DNA of 64,000 nt from Pseudomicrostroma phylloplanum (taxonomy: Eukaryota > Basidiomycota > Exobasidiomycetes > Microstromatales): positions 189,930-253,929 of the forward strand of contig BCHS01000014.1 of NCBI GenBank assembly GCA_039545275.1, read 5' to 3'. Below are positions 34,631 through 46,333 of this stretch, in pieces; position 1 is the first letter of the stretch; each line of letters begins with the position of its first letter. The notes below the pieces were generated by a model. The model made no database searches and was not told where the DNA came from. It saw nothing but the letters and a program-made list of their open reading frames with translations. Both the position numbers and the translations under genes were made by a program.

Positions 34631-35342
34631 ATGTCTGGCAACAACAAGGGAGGCACCAATGGCCAGAACTACTATGAGCTCTATAGGAGAAGTAGGTGAG
34701 TATCGGCAAAGCTCGTAGGAGGACCGTTCTGAGGATTTTTGTGGATGTGTGCGGAAGGAGGCGATGATGCCGTTTTTGCTAGTACAGACCTGTCTGGCTT
34801 TGCCAGCTCTTAGGCTGCTCTCTCAGATCCTTGCATGCTGACCCAAAACCGTATCCTCTTGTCCTGCTGTCCAAATGCAGCATCGGAGAGCAGCTCACAG
34901 CCTCTCTAGATACCCTCATCCAGTCCGGCCACATCAACCCGCTCTTGGCCATTCGAGTACTCAACCAATTCGACCGCTCCATCGCCGAGACTCTGTCCGC
35001 AAAGGTCAAGAGCAAAGCAACGGTCAAGGGTCATCTGAGGAACTACAACAGCTGTGACGAGGTATGGACTTTCAACGTTCAGGGAGGAAAGGTGAAGCTG
35101 GATAATGGAGAGGAGATCGAGGTGGACAGACTGAAGATCGTGAGTAGAGCCGTGGCGGGCATGGAAAGGGACTTTGCCCCGAGTGATCTCAGAGACCTTC
35201 AAAAGCATCTGGAGCTCGAGAGAAGTGCCAGAGTGCGGTGCCAAGCTTGCTGCTCTCCTCTCGAAGCTGTCACTGACCGCATGCTCTGCGTCTCCTCTTC
35301 CAGGTTGCTTGCAAGATGGCAGAGGGTGGCCCAAGCAAGTAG
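34631..35342 (+). CDS. TOA2: TFIIA small (gamma) subunit
   Basis: Exons 34631-34695, 34881-35139 and 35304-35342 (introns 185 and 164 nt, phases 2 and 0), 120 aa, the normal family length. TFIIA stabilises TBP on the TATA box. The helical N-terminal part reads YYELYRRSSIGEQL, DTLIQSGHINPLLAIRVLNQ and FDRSIAETL; the beta-barrel part reads VKGHLRNYNSCDEVWTF and DRLKIVACK. The last exon encodes only VACKMAEGGPSK. Both joins restore well-conserved motifs. Confidence 0.96.
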
Positions 35343-35784
35343 ACTCAAGCAGCCGCTTAGTACCTCAACACCATGTCGTTAGTGCATCTTGAACTCCACA
35401 CTCTTCTCCTGTCGGAGCAGCCCTTTGACGCTTCGATGCGTCCTCAGCATTACCTGCCGACAGGCATTTCATCCATTCATACCTACGACGACATTCCACG
35501 GCCCGTCTCTTTTTCTACTCTTCTGCATATTCTGCTCTGCCTCATGTACTTTTAGCTTCTTGATGTTCACCCACCCAAAAAGGTCTTCAATTGCACTCTA
35601 GTAGACAATGTCGTGATTAGTGGCACCATTCGAGCATCCTCGAGTCATGTTTGTGTGTGGAGGTGGGGCCAGAAGTGCTGCACGAAGTTTCCCCCTTTCC
35701 GAAAGGGTCTCACTTGCACTCCATACCCTCGGCGATACCCTCCTAAAGCACAGCTGTATTTTCCCATCAGAAAGCAGCATCATC
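35343..35784. other. Intergenic between TOA2 and the PQ-loop gene
   Basis: 442 nt. The cystinosin-like frame is open back to 35620, but upstream residues do not resemble the family. No other feature seen. Confidence 0.45.
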
Positions 35785-36772
35785 ATGTTTGGAATCTCCG
35801 CTCTGGTCCTCTTCTCGCAGGCACTAGGTTGGGTCTATACCCTTCTGTGGTCGCTCTCCTTCTACCCACAGATCTTCCTCAACTACTCGCGAGGATCCGT
35901 CAAGGGCTTCTCGCAAGACTTTGCCCACCTGAATGTCCTAGGCTTCCTCTGCTATACCATCTACAACGGTTCTTTTCTCCTCTCGAGGGAGATTCAGCAC
36001 GAGTATCGGGAGAGACACGGAGGCAGGGAGAATGTGGTGCGGTGGAACGACGCCATTTTTGCAGCGCACGCCTTCACCCTAGCCAGTATCCAGCTGGGAC
36101 AGAGCTACTGGTACAGCAGCGGGGAGACTGTCACCGCCAGCGAATCCGAAGATCTCACAGGAGACGGGAGGAGCACCTTCCTCCCTCGGAGACCTTACCG
36201 GAGATTGTCGGGCTTCACGACTCTCTCCCTCGTCTCTCTGCTAGTAGCCGTCTTCCTCTCCTTCCTCTTCTCGTTCCTCCCGAGCCACCCTTTTGCTCTG
36301 CAACCTTTGGACTTTGTCAACTTTCTCTCCTACGTCAAGCTCTACATCACCCTCGTCAAATACTTCCCGCAGCTCACGCTCAACTGGAAGAGGAAGAGCA
36401 CGAGGGGATTCAGTATCTCGAACATCCTGCTCGACTTTACTGGAGGGATCCTCAGTCTGGGACAACTGCTCCTCGATGCGGGGATCATCAACAAGGACTG
36501 GAGCGCCGTGACGGGAGACTTTGGCAAGCTGTCAGTTACGAGCGGTTCGTGAACGTTGAGTCTGGCGCAGCTGAGCTGATACCCTTCACCTACCCACGCT
36601 TTGAATTCGCAGTGGACTGTCCTTCCTCTCCCTCACATTCGATCTGGCGCTGATGACACAGCACTACCTTCTGTACCGGAACGCACGGGACGAGGTAGTG
36701 GAAGGAACAGACGAAGAGGACGGAGCAGAGGCAGGCCGGAGCGGGGAAAGACAGCCCTTGCTCCGAGGCTGA
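35785..36772 (+). CDS. Cystinosin-like PQ-loop lysosomal/vacuolar transporter
   Basis: Exons 35785-36530 and 36613-36772 (intron 36531-36612, gtcagt...ttcgcag, phase 2), 301 aa. Seven predicted TM helices and two PQ-loops: SLSFYPQIFLNYSRGSVKG (about residue 25) and KYFPQLTLNWKRKSTRGFS. The second exon is required: it joins FGKL to GLSFLSLTFDLALMTQHYLL, the conserved end of cystinosins, and gives a C-terminal ERQPLLRG with a dileucine-type vacuolar sorting signal. Cystinosin exports cystine with H+ from the lysosome or vacuole; the yeast homologue is Ers1. Start at MFGISALVLF because TM1 begins there. Confidence 0.93.
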
Positions 36773-36926
36773 TTGTACAACACTTCGCTAGATAGATGCT
36801 GCTCCGATGCTGTGCTTGTGTCCACATCAATACAGTAAAGAGTGTTCTCCCTACTGAACGCGCGAAGTGGTCTGAGTGTACAAGGGAACCGGAAGGGGTA
36901 CTTAGCGTTCCTGTCTTACGACGAGC

Positions 36927-37901
36927 TCACAGCTTGTGCCGCTTGCCGCCAGCAATGGCAGCAAACTGATCGAAGAGCATAGTGGGAGATCTAATCAGCT
37001 CTACGATATCCTCTCTGGCGAGTCATCTGCATCTACTCACCCTCTCTGCTGGCTTGCCGCTGGTAAAGACGATCTCTGCTCCCCTCAGCTCAGCCTGGTT
37101 GGCCTCCTCGCTGCCCAAGCCCTCGTATGTAGCCTTCTGAATGAGGCGTTTCGAGTAAGCCAAAGCGAAAGGGTCGATACTGGGTGGGGAGAGGCGCTGC
37201 CCGAGCCTTTCTAGCACGGCATCGAGGATCGGAGGAGTCCCGTCCTGACCCTGAGAGGCAGTCGGAGGGGGTGCCAAGATCCGGGTGATGAAGCCGCTCC
37301 TCTCTAGCTCGGCCGCGGGGACCCTGCCACCCTCCAATAGGCATTCAACACCCCTACCATGGCCCATACGTTGGATGAAGGTCGTGCTAGTGAGGCCCTC
37401 ACAGACTAAACCAAGCTGGGTGAAGGGCACCTGTAGCCAGAAGTCCTGCAGCGTGTAGAGCAAATCGCAGTGTCCTAGGACTGCAGCCGAGATACCCACT
37501 GCAGGACCATTCATAGCGCCCACGAGCACCTTTGGGAAAGTCGAAAGCACGCGTGCCAGACGAGCATTGCTCAACGCTAGACGTTGTGTGTAGAAATCTT
37601 TGAGGAGGCGGGGGTTGGCGGCTGCTTCTGGCGGAGGCTGGCGAGAAGGGTCGTGCACATCTGCGCCGGCAGAGAAGAAGCGACCTTTGCCTGTGAGGAC
37701 GCAAATCGGAATTGCCTCATCTGGCTGAGACGCGACCCACTCTAGAGCATCGACTAGGTGACCGACATCGGAAGACTTGAGCGAGTTGAGTTTCGAGGGA
37801 TTGTTGAGGGTGATAAGGGCAATGTGCGGAGAGGGAAAGGAGAGGGAAATGGGAGCCGACGTGGGCGAGAGCGAAGCAGGCGGAGCAGGAGGAGAAGACA
37901 T
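36927..37901 (-). CDS. Peroxisomal enoyl-CoA isomerase/hydratase
   Basis: Exons 37901-37041 and 36965-36927 (intron 37040-36966, gtgagt...cgatcag, phase 0), 299 aa. Crotonase fold: FPSPHIALITLNNPSKLNSL, RFFSAGADVHD and MNGPAVGISAAVLGHCDLLY form the oxyanion hole region. The short last exon (FAAIAGGKRHKL) is preferred to reading into the intron because it continues SGKPAER in family style and ends in HKL, a PTS1-like tripeptide as in fungal delta3,delta2-enoyl-CoA isomerases (Eci1). It would act in beta-oxidation of unsaturated fatty acids. Isomerase versus hydratase cannot be settled by sequence alone. Confidence 0.88.
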
Positions 37902-38132
37902 TGGGCAGACTCTGGGAGGACTCTAGGCAATCCGAATGGGTAGGAGGTAAGAAGTAAGAAGGGGACGCAGTGCTTGGAAAGGACAAGGAAGTTGCTGTGG
38001 CAGGTTGCTCCCCTCCGGGAAGGGCTTTTGCCGGCTTCCCCGCATTCCGACTCTATGCCGGTGCTTGGGCCACTTGACGGAAATTCCGAGGCTCCCAGCT
38101 TTCCTTCTTCGACCCAATCTGTAAGATCCCGG

Positions 38133-39347
38133 ATGCCACCTTCTGCATCTCGCTTCGCTCGCGCAATGAAGTATCTCCTACTAGATCTGAATGGTACAAT
38201 CCATGTAGGTGATACGCCCACTCACGGCGCTCTTGCAGCCCTGGAGAAGCTGCAGAAGGCGAGTCATGGAGGACAGAACTTCAAAGTGCGCTTCTGTAGT
38301 GAGTATGGCCCTGCTCTGCGCAAGATGATTGAGCTAAGCCGCTTCACAGGAGCTGACGCAGCAACCTTGCCTCTTCGTGAACTGATCTGGTCTGCTAGGC
38401 AATTCTTCCAAAGAGTCTTCCTCTTCCCTGATAGCTCGTCTGCGAAGCATGTCCTTCCCAGCTTCTCTGATTCCTTCAGACGATGTTTTCACCTCGCTAG
38501 ACGCAGCTCGTCGTCTTTTTCCCTCCACATCAAGTGGCTCCTCCCCGCTACTTCTCCTCTCACAGTCAGCCCAAGAGCCATTCAAAGACCTGCCAGGAGC
38601 GGTTCATGCAAAAGCGGATCGTCTGCCGAGCGAGTCGAATGCGGAGGAGCGAGAGAACTTGCGAGCATGCGACGCTGTCGTGATAGGGTTGGCACCGGGG
38701 CTCATGCGATACGAATGGCTGGACGAAGCCTTTCGTCTGCTGTCTGGAGAGTATGGGTCCCAGAAAGTCAGCCTAATAGGCACGCATCGAGCCTTGTACC
38801 ATAGGCCGGGCGGAAAGGGCAAGGATGGAGCAGAGAAGCAACCGCTCAGCTTGGGACCTGGCGCTTTCCTGGCTGCTCTCGAAGAAGGAGCCGGACTGGA
38901 CAGAAAGGACACAGTCACGGTTGGCAAGCCTCAATGGACTTTCTTCGAGGAGTGTCTGAAAGGAATGGGCTGGAATCCTAACGCGAAGACTGGCACAGGA
39001 GATGACAAGGATGAAGTGTGGATCGTAAGTACTTGACTTGAGAGCAGTAGCCGCACGGTAAGGTCTATGCTGACTAGCCGGTGTCTGCTTGTGACATGGG
39101 TCAGGTCGGTGATGACGCCACGCAAGACCTCTCGATCCTCGTACCGGCGTCAGGCTCTCTGCCGGCGAACATCAGCATCAAAAGAGCTCTGGTCAGGACG
39201 GGCAAATATCGCCCAGGAGACGAAGACAAGGTCGCTGCACTTGGAGGCCAAGACACTGGAGATCGGAGTGCAGTCGTTGTGAAAGATAGCTTCGCAAGCT
39301 GGGTAGATGGCTTCCTCAGCGGGCAGGAGGAAACAAGAGCATCGTAA
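38133..39347 (+). CDS. HAD-family phosphatase (HDHD2/LHPP-like)
   Basis: Exons 38133-38298, 38399-39024 and 39105-39347 (introns 100 and 80 nt), 344 aa; ATG 38166 (333 aa) is an alternative start. Haloacid dehalogenase subfamily IIA. Motif I is DLNGTIHVGDTP (nucleophile Asp, then Asn where many have Asp), then RFCSNSSKES after the first join, the cap segment IPSDDVFTSLDAARRLF, VIGLAPGLMRYEWLDEAFRL, motif III VGKPQWTFF and motif IV VGDDATQD, with VRTGKYRPGDE near the end. Relatives dephosphorylate small phosphates, pyrophosphate or phosphohistidine. Shares a 231-nt divergent promoter with the enoyl-CoA isomerase gene. Confidence 0.92.
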
Positions 39348-39690
39348 AGTACCGTCATAACTCTGGCGATGGCCCTGAATAACTCCATCAGCCATGCGTA
39401 AAAGCTCGTCGGGTGCAGACAGATAGAGCATTCAAAGTCGTACCCAGTGATAGCAAAGATCTGCCATTGTTCATCTCTCGCACATGTCTGATAAGATGTA
39501 GTCAGTAGCAAATGGTGATATTGTACTTGATTCCGTTCCGGTCGTCCATGCATAGCTCACGCGCACGTGACTCGGTACTCCACTCGCTTGAGAAGATCTT
39601 CCTCTGCAATAGACGCAGACGCTCGCTACCGAAGCGCCTCATTTTCTCTACCGGGCCATCCTACAACCGCATCATATCTTACATTCCATC
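39348..39690. other. Intergenic, promoter of PA2G4 homologue
   Basis: 343 nt with no recognised element; the last 100 nt are a pyrimidine-rich leader. Confidence 0.4.
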
Positions 39691-41376
39691 ATGAGCGCAC
39701 CCGCAGACACCAACCCTACTACTACGGCTCCTGCCGATGATGCTGCTGCCAAGGCAGCTGCTGCTTTCGATGTTGTCCTGAGTGAGTTCAGGCGTGGCTA
39801 GATCCCATCTCATGACGGTCAGACTGACCGCTCGAACTTCGAATGCTCCGTTCCTCTTCCGACTTTCTATTTCCTCGTTGCTCATCCAGCCAAGTACAAG
39901 ACAGCAGGAGAGATCACTTCCAAGGCCATCAAGGCTGTCATCCAGGCGGCAAAGGAGGGAGCTACCGTGGGAGAGCTCTGCAAGGTCGGAGATGATGCAG
40001 TCAAGGAGGGCACGGGATCCGTGTACAAGAGTGACAAGAAGATGGCAAAGGGTGAGTAGGAAGCGAGGCGACCAAAGGGGGGAGAAGTGGAGCTCTACTT
40101 TGCGAATAGAGAGGTGGAAGCTTACCCTCGCTCGCTTTTGCATGATCCACAGGCTCTGCTTTCCCCACCACTATCTCCATCAACCAGTGAGTCCATCGCA
40201 TCCTGCATGACTAGGCCAGTGCTCGTTTGAATTGGAGCTGACTTCACATAATCACCTCCGCCTTTCCGCCTGCTAGCATCATCTGCAACAACGCTCCTCT
40301 CTCGACTTCCGAGTCGTACTCTCAGGCCCTGAAGGCCGACGATGTTGTTAAGATTCAGCTCGGTTCCCACATCGATGGCTACCCCGCCATTGCGGCTGAG
40401 ACCATTGTCGTCGGTGCTTCCTCTTCTAAGCCTGTATCGGGCGTGACGGCAGATGCTATCAAGGCAGCTTACGTTGGAGCTGAGGCTGCCATCAGGCTGC
40501 TCAAGCCTGGTACCATCACCACTGAGGTTGCCAAGGAGGTGGAGAAGGCAATCAAGGAGTTCGATGTCAAGGTGGTAGAGGGCATGCAGACCAACCAGGT
40601 GGACAAGGATGTGATTGATGGCAAGAAGAAGATCGTTCTCAACCCTGTGAGTAGAGTTGGTCTCATAGAGAAGCGAGACACTACGATAGGGCTCATGGGA
40701 GACTGACACTGCGCTTGCTGTCTTTACAGGACCCACAACAACGTCCCGATGCCTCTAAGCTCGAGGAGGGCGACGTCTTCGCAGTCGATGTCTCGGTCAC
40801 AACCGGCAAGGACGGCAAGACCAAGACCGATGACTCTGCCACTACGATTTACAAGAAGACTGGCTCGACCTACCTGTTGAAGATGGCCACTTCGCGTAAG
40901 GTGTTCTCCGAGATCCAGAAGAGGGCCGGAGCATTCCCCTTCCAATTGGGACTTCTGGAGGACTCCGAGAGGGGACGAACCATGGGTGTGCGGGAATGTG
41001 TGAACCACAACCTCATCACCAGCTTCGAGGTCTCGTACGATGGTACCCCAGGTGCTGTCACCACTCAGTTCTTCTTCACGGCCATTGTCAGCGCAAAGGG
41101 AGCCATCAGGGTCACACCAGCACCTTCATGGTACTCGGCTGATGTTGTCAAGAGCGAGAAGGAGGTCAAGGATGAGGTGAGTTGCAAAGTCGGCGTGAAG
41201 AGGGGACCGAGACCAGAAGCACCCAGTCTCCGATTACTGACTACACCAAGCATCTTGCTTTTGCTCTCTCCCCTATCCAGTCTCTCAAGAAGCTGCTCGA
41301 GCAACCCGTTCGCCAGGCCGGTAAGAAGGCAGCAAAGAAGGCAGCTGCAGCCTCTGCTGCTGCTCCGTCATCTTAA
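39691..41376 (+). CDS. PA2G4/Ebp1 homologue (peptidase-dead MetAP fold)
   Basis: Six exons: 39691-39781, 39890-40051, 40153-40186, 40277-40646, 40730-41176 and 41281-41376, giving 399 aa with consistent phases. The 34-nt third exon encodes GSAFPTTISIN. A methionine-aminopeptidase fold opens with KYKTAGEITSKAIKAVIQ, then NNAPLSTSE, DDVVKIQLGSHIDGYPAIAAE, and a basic Lys/Ala-rich tail (GKKAAKKAAAA). The metal-binding residues of true MetAP are not conserved, as in human PA2G4 and fission yeast Cdb4. The family binds 60S ribosomes near the tunnel exit and acts in ribosome biogenesis or translation control. Confidence 0.94.
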
Positions 41377-41995
41377 GAGGACGAGGAGTAGCGAGAGGCG
41401 CACGACGGAGTGTATCCATGAAATCGTCCAGTGCGGCTGCTCCGCCTGGAGATTCGACGTGTCAATGGAAAGGCTACTCTGTGCAGTACTTCTTGCTTGA
41501 ATCTACACTTGAGCATCTCATCGATTCCTGAATGTGTGCTCCTCGAGTGCATCGCGACTAGCGCTGCGATGAGCAACATCACCTACCATCCCGGTGAGAG
41601 GGGCGAAGGCGAAATCGTCCTGCATGTCATGAGCACTGTCGTGTGGACCGAGCCGGCGGCGGTGGGAGGAGACAAAGCTGCCCTACGAGTCGCGTGGCGT
41701 CGGTGCTCGGCGACCTGAAATTGCCGAAATCTTTCCGTCGTCGGGAATCGGCGCGACCGACGTCACTGAAAACGTTCGTCGTCGGCCCGCCAAGGCTACA
41801 ATGTGTGTCGTCGGAAGCGGCCAAGGGCGGCGGCGCCTGCACTATCGGAAATGACAGTGAGCAGTGTGACCTCTAGTTTCTTACTTTACCTCTAGCTTCT
41901 TCCTCCTTGCCACACCTCTTTCTTCTTTGCAACCGCAGAGCCATCTACCTTTCTATACCCAGCTGAGGTCTACCCTCTTCTCCACTTTGCCCAAC
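41377..41995. other. 619-nt intergenic, promoter of GUT2
   Basis: Contains a CG-rich block (about 41645-41790) with repeated GTCGTCGG and CGCGACC units and one CRE-like CGACGTCA at about 41758, then a pyrimidine-rich leader before the ATG. No gene seen. Confidence 0.45.
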
Positions 41996-44715
41996 ATGAT
42001 GATGTTGCGCTCGTCGGCAAGGAGTAGCAGCGGCCAATTGGCCCGAGGCCGATTTACCTCGCCCTCTGCTCTCGTGTCGTCCTCTTCCACAAGACCGGTC
42101 TACCAACAGAGCAGACTAGCCTCCTCTTCCTCTTCATCGTCGTCCGGTGGCTCCAAAAGCTACTCCACCTACGCCGGCTACGCTGCCGGTGCCACAGTCC
42201 TGCTGGGCTCTCTCGCCTTCCTCCCCTCCACCCTCTTCGCCGACGCCCCTCCCGCAACCGTACCTGGAGATGCCCGGCCCTCACCTCTGTGGGCTCTCCC
42301 TTCCCGTGCTCAGATGATCCAGGCTCTCAAGCAGTCGTCTACACAGTCCATCCGTCCGGCCTCGTCCAAGGGAACGACCGGCGCTGATGAGTCGCTGAAG
42401 AGCAACGCAAAAGACATTGTGAGCTCCTCGCCCTCGCCTTCCGCCAGGAAGGACAGTACCGAGGAGGCTCTGCAGTTTGAGAAGTCTAAGCAACAGGATG
42501 AGGATGGCTTTGACCTGCTGATCATTGGCGGCGGTGCTACTGGAACGGGTGTTGCCGTTGATGCAGCCACCAGAGGGCTCAGCGTAGCAATGGTGGAGCG
42601 AGACGACTTTGGAGCTGGTGAGTAGAGTCGGTCGCGGCAACCTCTATTACGCATGTTCCAGGGTAGCTGACGGCTCCATGCCCTCTATCTCGCTCCTCAG
42701 GTACCTCCTCGAAGTCGACGAAGCTGATTCACGGTGGTGTGCGATACCTGCAAAAGGCCGTCTTCGAGCTGGATTACGGACAATATCAGATGGTCAGGGA
42801 GGCCCTCCACGAGCGAAAGACGTTCCTGCACATTGCTCCCTACCTGTCTGAGCACCTGCCCATCATGCTGCCAGTCTACCGATACTGGCAGATCCCCTAC
42901 TACTGGGCCGGTACGAAGATGTACGATATGTTGGCCGGCTCGGAGAACATGGAGAGCTCCTACGTTCTCAGCAGGGGCAAGGCCATGGAGGCTTTCCCCA
43001 TGCTCAAGAGCGAGGGCTTGGCCGGAGCAGTCGTGTACTACGACGGTCAGCACAACGACACGAGGATGAACATTGCCTTGGCCCTGACTGCTGTCCATCA
43101 CGGCGCCGTCATTGCCAACCACACTGAGGTCACTGCTCTTCACAAGAAGAACGTGCCTGGAAAGGCAGAGCCTCAGGTCTGTGGTGCCAGGATGAAGGAC
43201 CTTCTTACCGGTGATGAGTGGGACGTCAAGTGCAAGGGAGTCATCAACGCCACTGGCCCCTTCAGTGATGCCGTTCGAAAGCTCGACGTACCTACTGCGC
43301 AGGAGATCGTTGCGCCCTCGTCTGGTGTGCACATCACGCTCCCCGGCTACTACTCACCAAGGGGTATGGGTCTCATTGACCCTCAAACTTCAGACGGACG
43401 AGTCATTTTCTTCCTGCCATGGCAGGGTAACACCATTGCCGGAACCACCGACACTGCTGCTCCCGTCGAGGCTCACCCTTACCCCAAGGAGGAGGAGATC
43501 CAGTGGATCCTGGACGAAGTGAGGAACTACCTTAGCCCAGACATCAAGGTTCGAAGAGGTGATGTCCTCTCTGCCTGGTCAGGTCTGCGACCACTGGTAC
43601 GAGACCCGAACGCCAAGGACACCCAGTCTCTCGTACGAAACCACATGATCAACGTCAGCGAGTCTGGTCTGCTGACCATTGCTGGAGGAAAGTGGACCAC
43701 GTACAGGGAGATGGCTGAGCAGACGGTAGACCGGGCCATTGAGGAGTACAAGCTGCAGCCTGCAAGGGGCTGTGTGACCAAGTCGACGAAGCTGCTTGGT
43801 TCCCACGGCTGGAGCAAGACGATGTATGTCAAGCTCCTGCAGCGATTCGGTCTCGAGACGGACGTCGCTAAGCACCTCTCCGCCACATACGGAGACCGTG
43901 CTTGGTCTGTCTGCTCCATTGCCGAGCCCACCGGACAACGCTGGCCAGTGCACGGCAAGAGGCTAGACCCACTGTACCCCTACCTCGAAGCCGAGGTGCG
44001 CTACGCCTGCCGATCAGAGTACGCTGCCACCGTGCCCGACTTTATCGCTCGTCGCTCCAGGTTGAGCTTCTTGAACACAGAAGCCACTGTGCAGACCTTG
44101 CCGCGCATCATCGAGATCATGTCCGAGGAGCTGGGCTGGGACGCCAAGCGCCAGCAGGCCGAGCTCTCTACCTCTATCGAATTTCTCGGCTCTATGGGTC
44201 TCCAGCCAGGTCGCAGGGAGGAGCTCTCCAAGCTTTCGCTATCTGAGCTCAGGGAAATTGCAGTTAAGAAGCCCCGCGTGAGCCACCTAGACGAGTCTTC
44301 CCTCGACTCCAAGGACAAGCTCGCCACGGGCTTCTCTCGCGCCCAATTCGACTCGGACGAGCTTCGCACCCTGCGTGAGAAGTTCGAGCGTCTAGATGTG
44401 AACCAAGACGGACGACTGGACGCAGAGGACCTCAAGCAGGTCCTCTCCCACCTCGGCTATGAGCGTCTGGACGATGGAGCCCTGCAGCGCATCGTAGACG
44501 AAGTCGACTTTTCCCGCACTGGAGCCCTCGCATTCGAGAACTTCCTCGATGTAGCAAGCGCAATGAAGGACGCTAAGCTTTCGAATGCATTTGCTGATAT
44601 TGTCAAGGAGCTGGACTCGAGTCCGGACCCGATTGGACCTGCTGCTAGGGAGAAGTCGGATAGGAGGGAGCAGAGGAGGACGATCCCTGCCGAGAGGAGC
44701 GGAGGTGGTTGGTGA
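41996..44715 (+). CDS. GUT2: Mitochondrial FAD glycerol-3-phosphate dehydrogenase with EF-hand
   Basis: Exons 41996-42617 and 42701-44715 (intron 42618-42700, phase 1), 878 aa. Oxidises glycerol 3-phosphate to dihydroxyacetone phosphate and feeds electrons to ubiquinone on the outer face of the inner mitochondrial membrane. N-terminal Arg/Ser-rich presequence, a TM helix (GYAAGATVLLGSLAFLP, about 60), FAD motif LLIIGGGATGTGVAVDAATR (about 176) and TSSKSTKLIHGGVRYLQ directly after the intron. The C-terminus carries an EF-hand, DVNQDGRLDAED (about residue 800), plus a degenerate second one (DFSRTGALAFENF), an arrangement known from animal GPD2. The protein is therefore longer than yeast Gut2 and may be calcium-regulated. 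Confidence 0.95.
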
Positions 44716-45542
44716 TTCCAATGTTCATAGTGCCTGCCACGGATGTGAGGGCGATGGATGAGTATAGGCCTTAGTAGTGCTAGTAATGCAAACTTTTCGT
44801 CACTTTCAATCTTGTCAGAAGTAGGGCACGACGCGGGGCGGGAGGAGTGGGGCTCGCATCAAGTTGTGTAGTCGCCGAGCTCTTTGACTGTCGACTGCCA
44901 AAGGCCTGTCCTACTGCCCCGGCCGCACTAGCACCTCGGTCCAGCATCGCGCCCCGGCCGGGAGCCCTGCACACACACACGCGAAGGCACCCGTCGTTTT
45001 GGAGGACTCATCCAGCATCCTGACCCGCCAGCACTGTCCAAGCACACGCACCGACGGAGTTGCCCATCTGCTCATCCTCCCATTCATCGGCCCTGGGAGC
45101 GTCAGAAACGGCTGTAGCGCTCCAGCAGTCTCTCCCATTGTATCGCTCGGGTCAGCTATAGGGCCGCGGTCGGTAGACATGATGAGAGACCGTAGAACGC
45201 CGCAATCAGACGAGGCAGTACGAAGACCTTCCAACCGGCATGTCGAAAGCAATTGAGTGCGAGGAAGGGTATGCAGGATCTTCTGGATTTGTGAGTGAGT
45301 TGGCGAAATGAGATGAGCATGAGCAAGATTCAGGACATCTCCTCTCTTTGTTCTCCCCTGCCTGCATCTCTCTCCCGCACCCTCTGCCTGCGCATATCTA
45401 AGGTCATAAAAAACGAAAGACCAGTAAGAGTGAGGGCTGGGTCTCTCACTGGCCCCGGCCTGTACCGTACAGGACTGGCCGCTTGCATGTCTTGTCTTCT
45501 TCTCTTCTCTCCACACCTCTTTCCTCTTCTTCTTCTTCTTTC
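44716..45542. other. Convergent intergenic region, 827 nt
   Basis: 3' flanks of GUT2 and YPD1. A CT-rich stretch lies at 45483-45545. No gene or RNA recognised. Confidence 0.5.
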
Positions 45543-46333
45543 TTAGTCCTCCTCCTCCTCACCCTCGTCGCCTCCATCTGGTCCGCCTGGCATGCCCTCG
45601 TCCTCGTAGAACTTCTTGAGAACGGCCTCGGCGTCCTGATAGCGTGCCTTGACATCCTTGATGGTCGTCTGAAGTTTACTAAGCGCTTCCTCGCGGCTGA
45701 TGTCCTCTACTCCTGACTCATCATGGAGCTTGCCCTGTCAAGAAGAATCGGGAAAAGGCTCCGTAAGCTTCCGAGAATCGAGTGGACTCTGGGTGACCTT
45801 GGAGCTACTCACGAGATGCTGCATTGCTTCGCACAAGTCCCTCACGTGGGCCACCCCCACTGCTGCTGATGAACCTTTGAGGAAGTGTCCTAGTGTGGAG
45901 AGCTTTGCAAGGTCTTTCTCCTCACTAGAAAATGGGCAGGACGACGGATGGATGGGTCGAAGGGGCAAGCGAGAGAAAGGAGCAGATGTGTCAGGAACAC
46001 TTCCGCCAGTCCCGGCCTTTTCCTGATCGCACTCACAGAGCGGTATCCATTTCAGCAAAAGTCGATGTTGCCTGCTCAAAGAAGTTCCACACAATCTCCT
46101 GCGAAAAGGTCCTATCGTCCTCATCGTCCATCTCCAGCAGTTGGTCAAACACCTCCCTCTCAATGGTCGAGTCGAAGCTCGGGACCGTCGAGCCTTCGGC
46201 CTTGGCGACCTCTTCGTTCTTTGTTGTGGAAGCCTGTGATTCAGTGGAGGCGTCAGGAATAAGAGTGTAAGCGGAGGCACGCCAGGAAGCAGATCTGTGT
46301 GGGAATCCTCGATGGGAAACTCACAGAAGCCAT
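45543..46333 (-). CDS. YPD1: Histidine phosphotransfer protein Ypd1
   Basis: Exons 46333-46325 (9 nt, MAS), 46233-46037, 45924-45813 and 45734-45543, giving 169 aa with all phases consistent. Ypd1 relays phosphate from hybrid sensor kinases to the response regulators Ssk1 and Skn7, controlling the HOG osmostress pathway. The four-helix HPt fold carries the phosphoacceptor in LGHFLKGSSAAVG (His82), preceded by FDQLLEMDDEDD and IVWNFFEQATSTFAEMD, and followed by LCEAMQHL. The acidic tail (GDEGEEED) is typical of fungal members. The tiny first exon rests on a good gtgagt donor and the lack of a Met at the start of exon 2. Confidence 0.93.

Noticed and set aside
35613..36653. 346-aa open frame overlapping the PQ-loop gene
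   Set aside because: Another frame of the cystinosin-like gene; the 35785 frame has the TM helices and PQ motifs.
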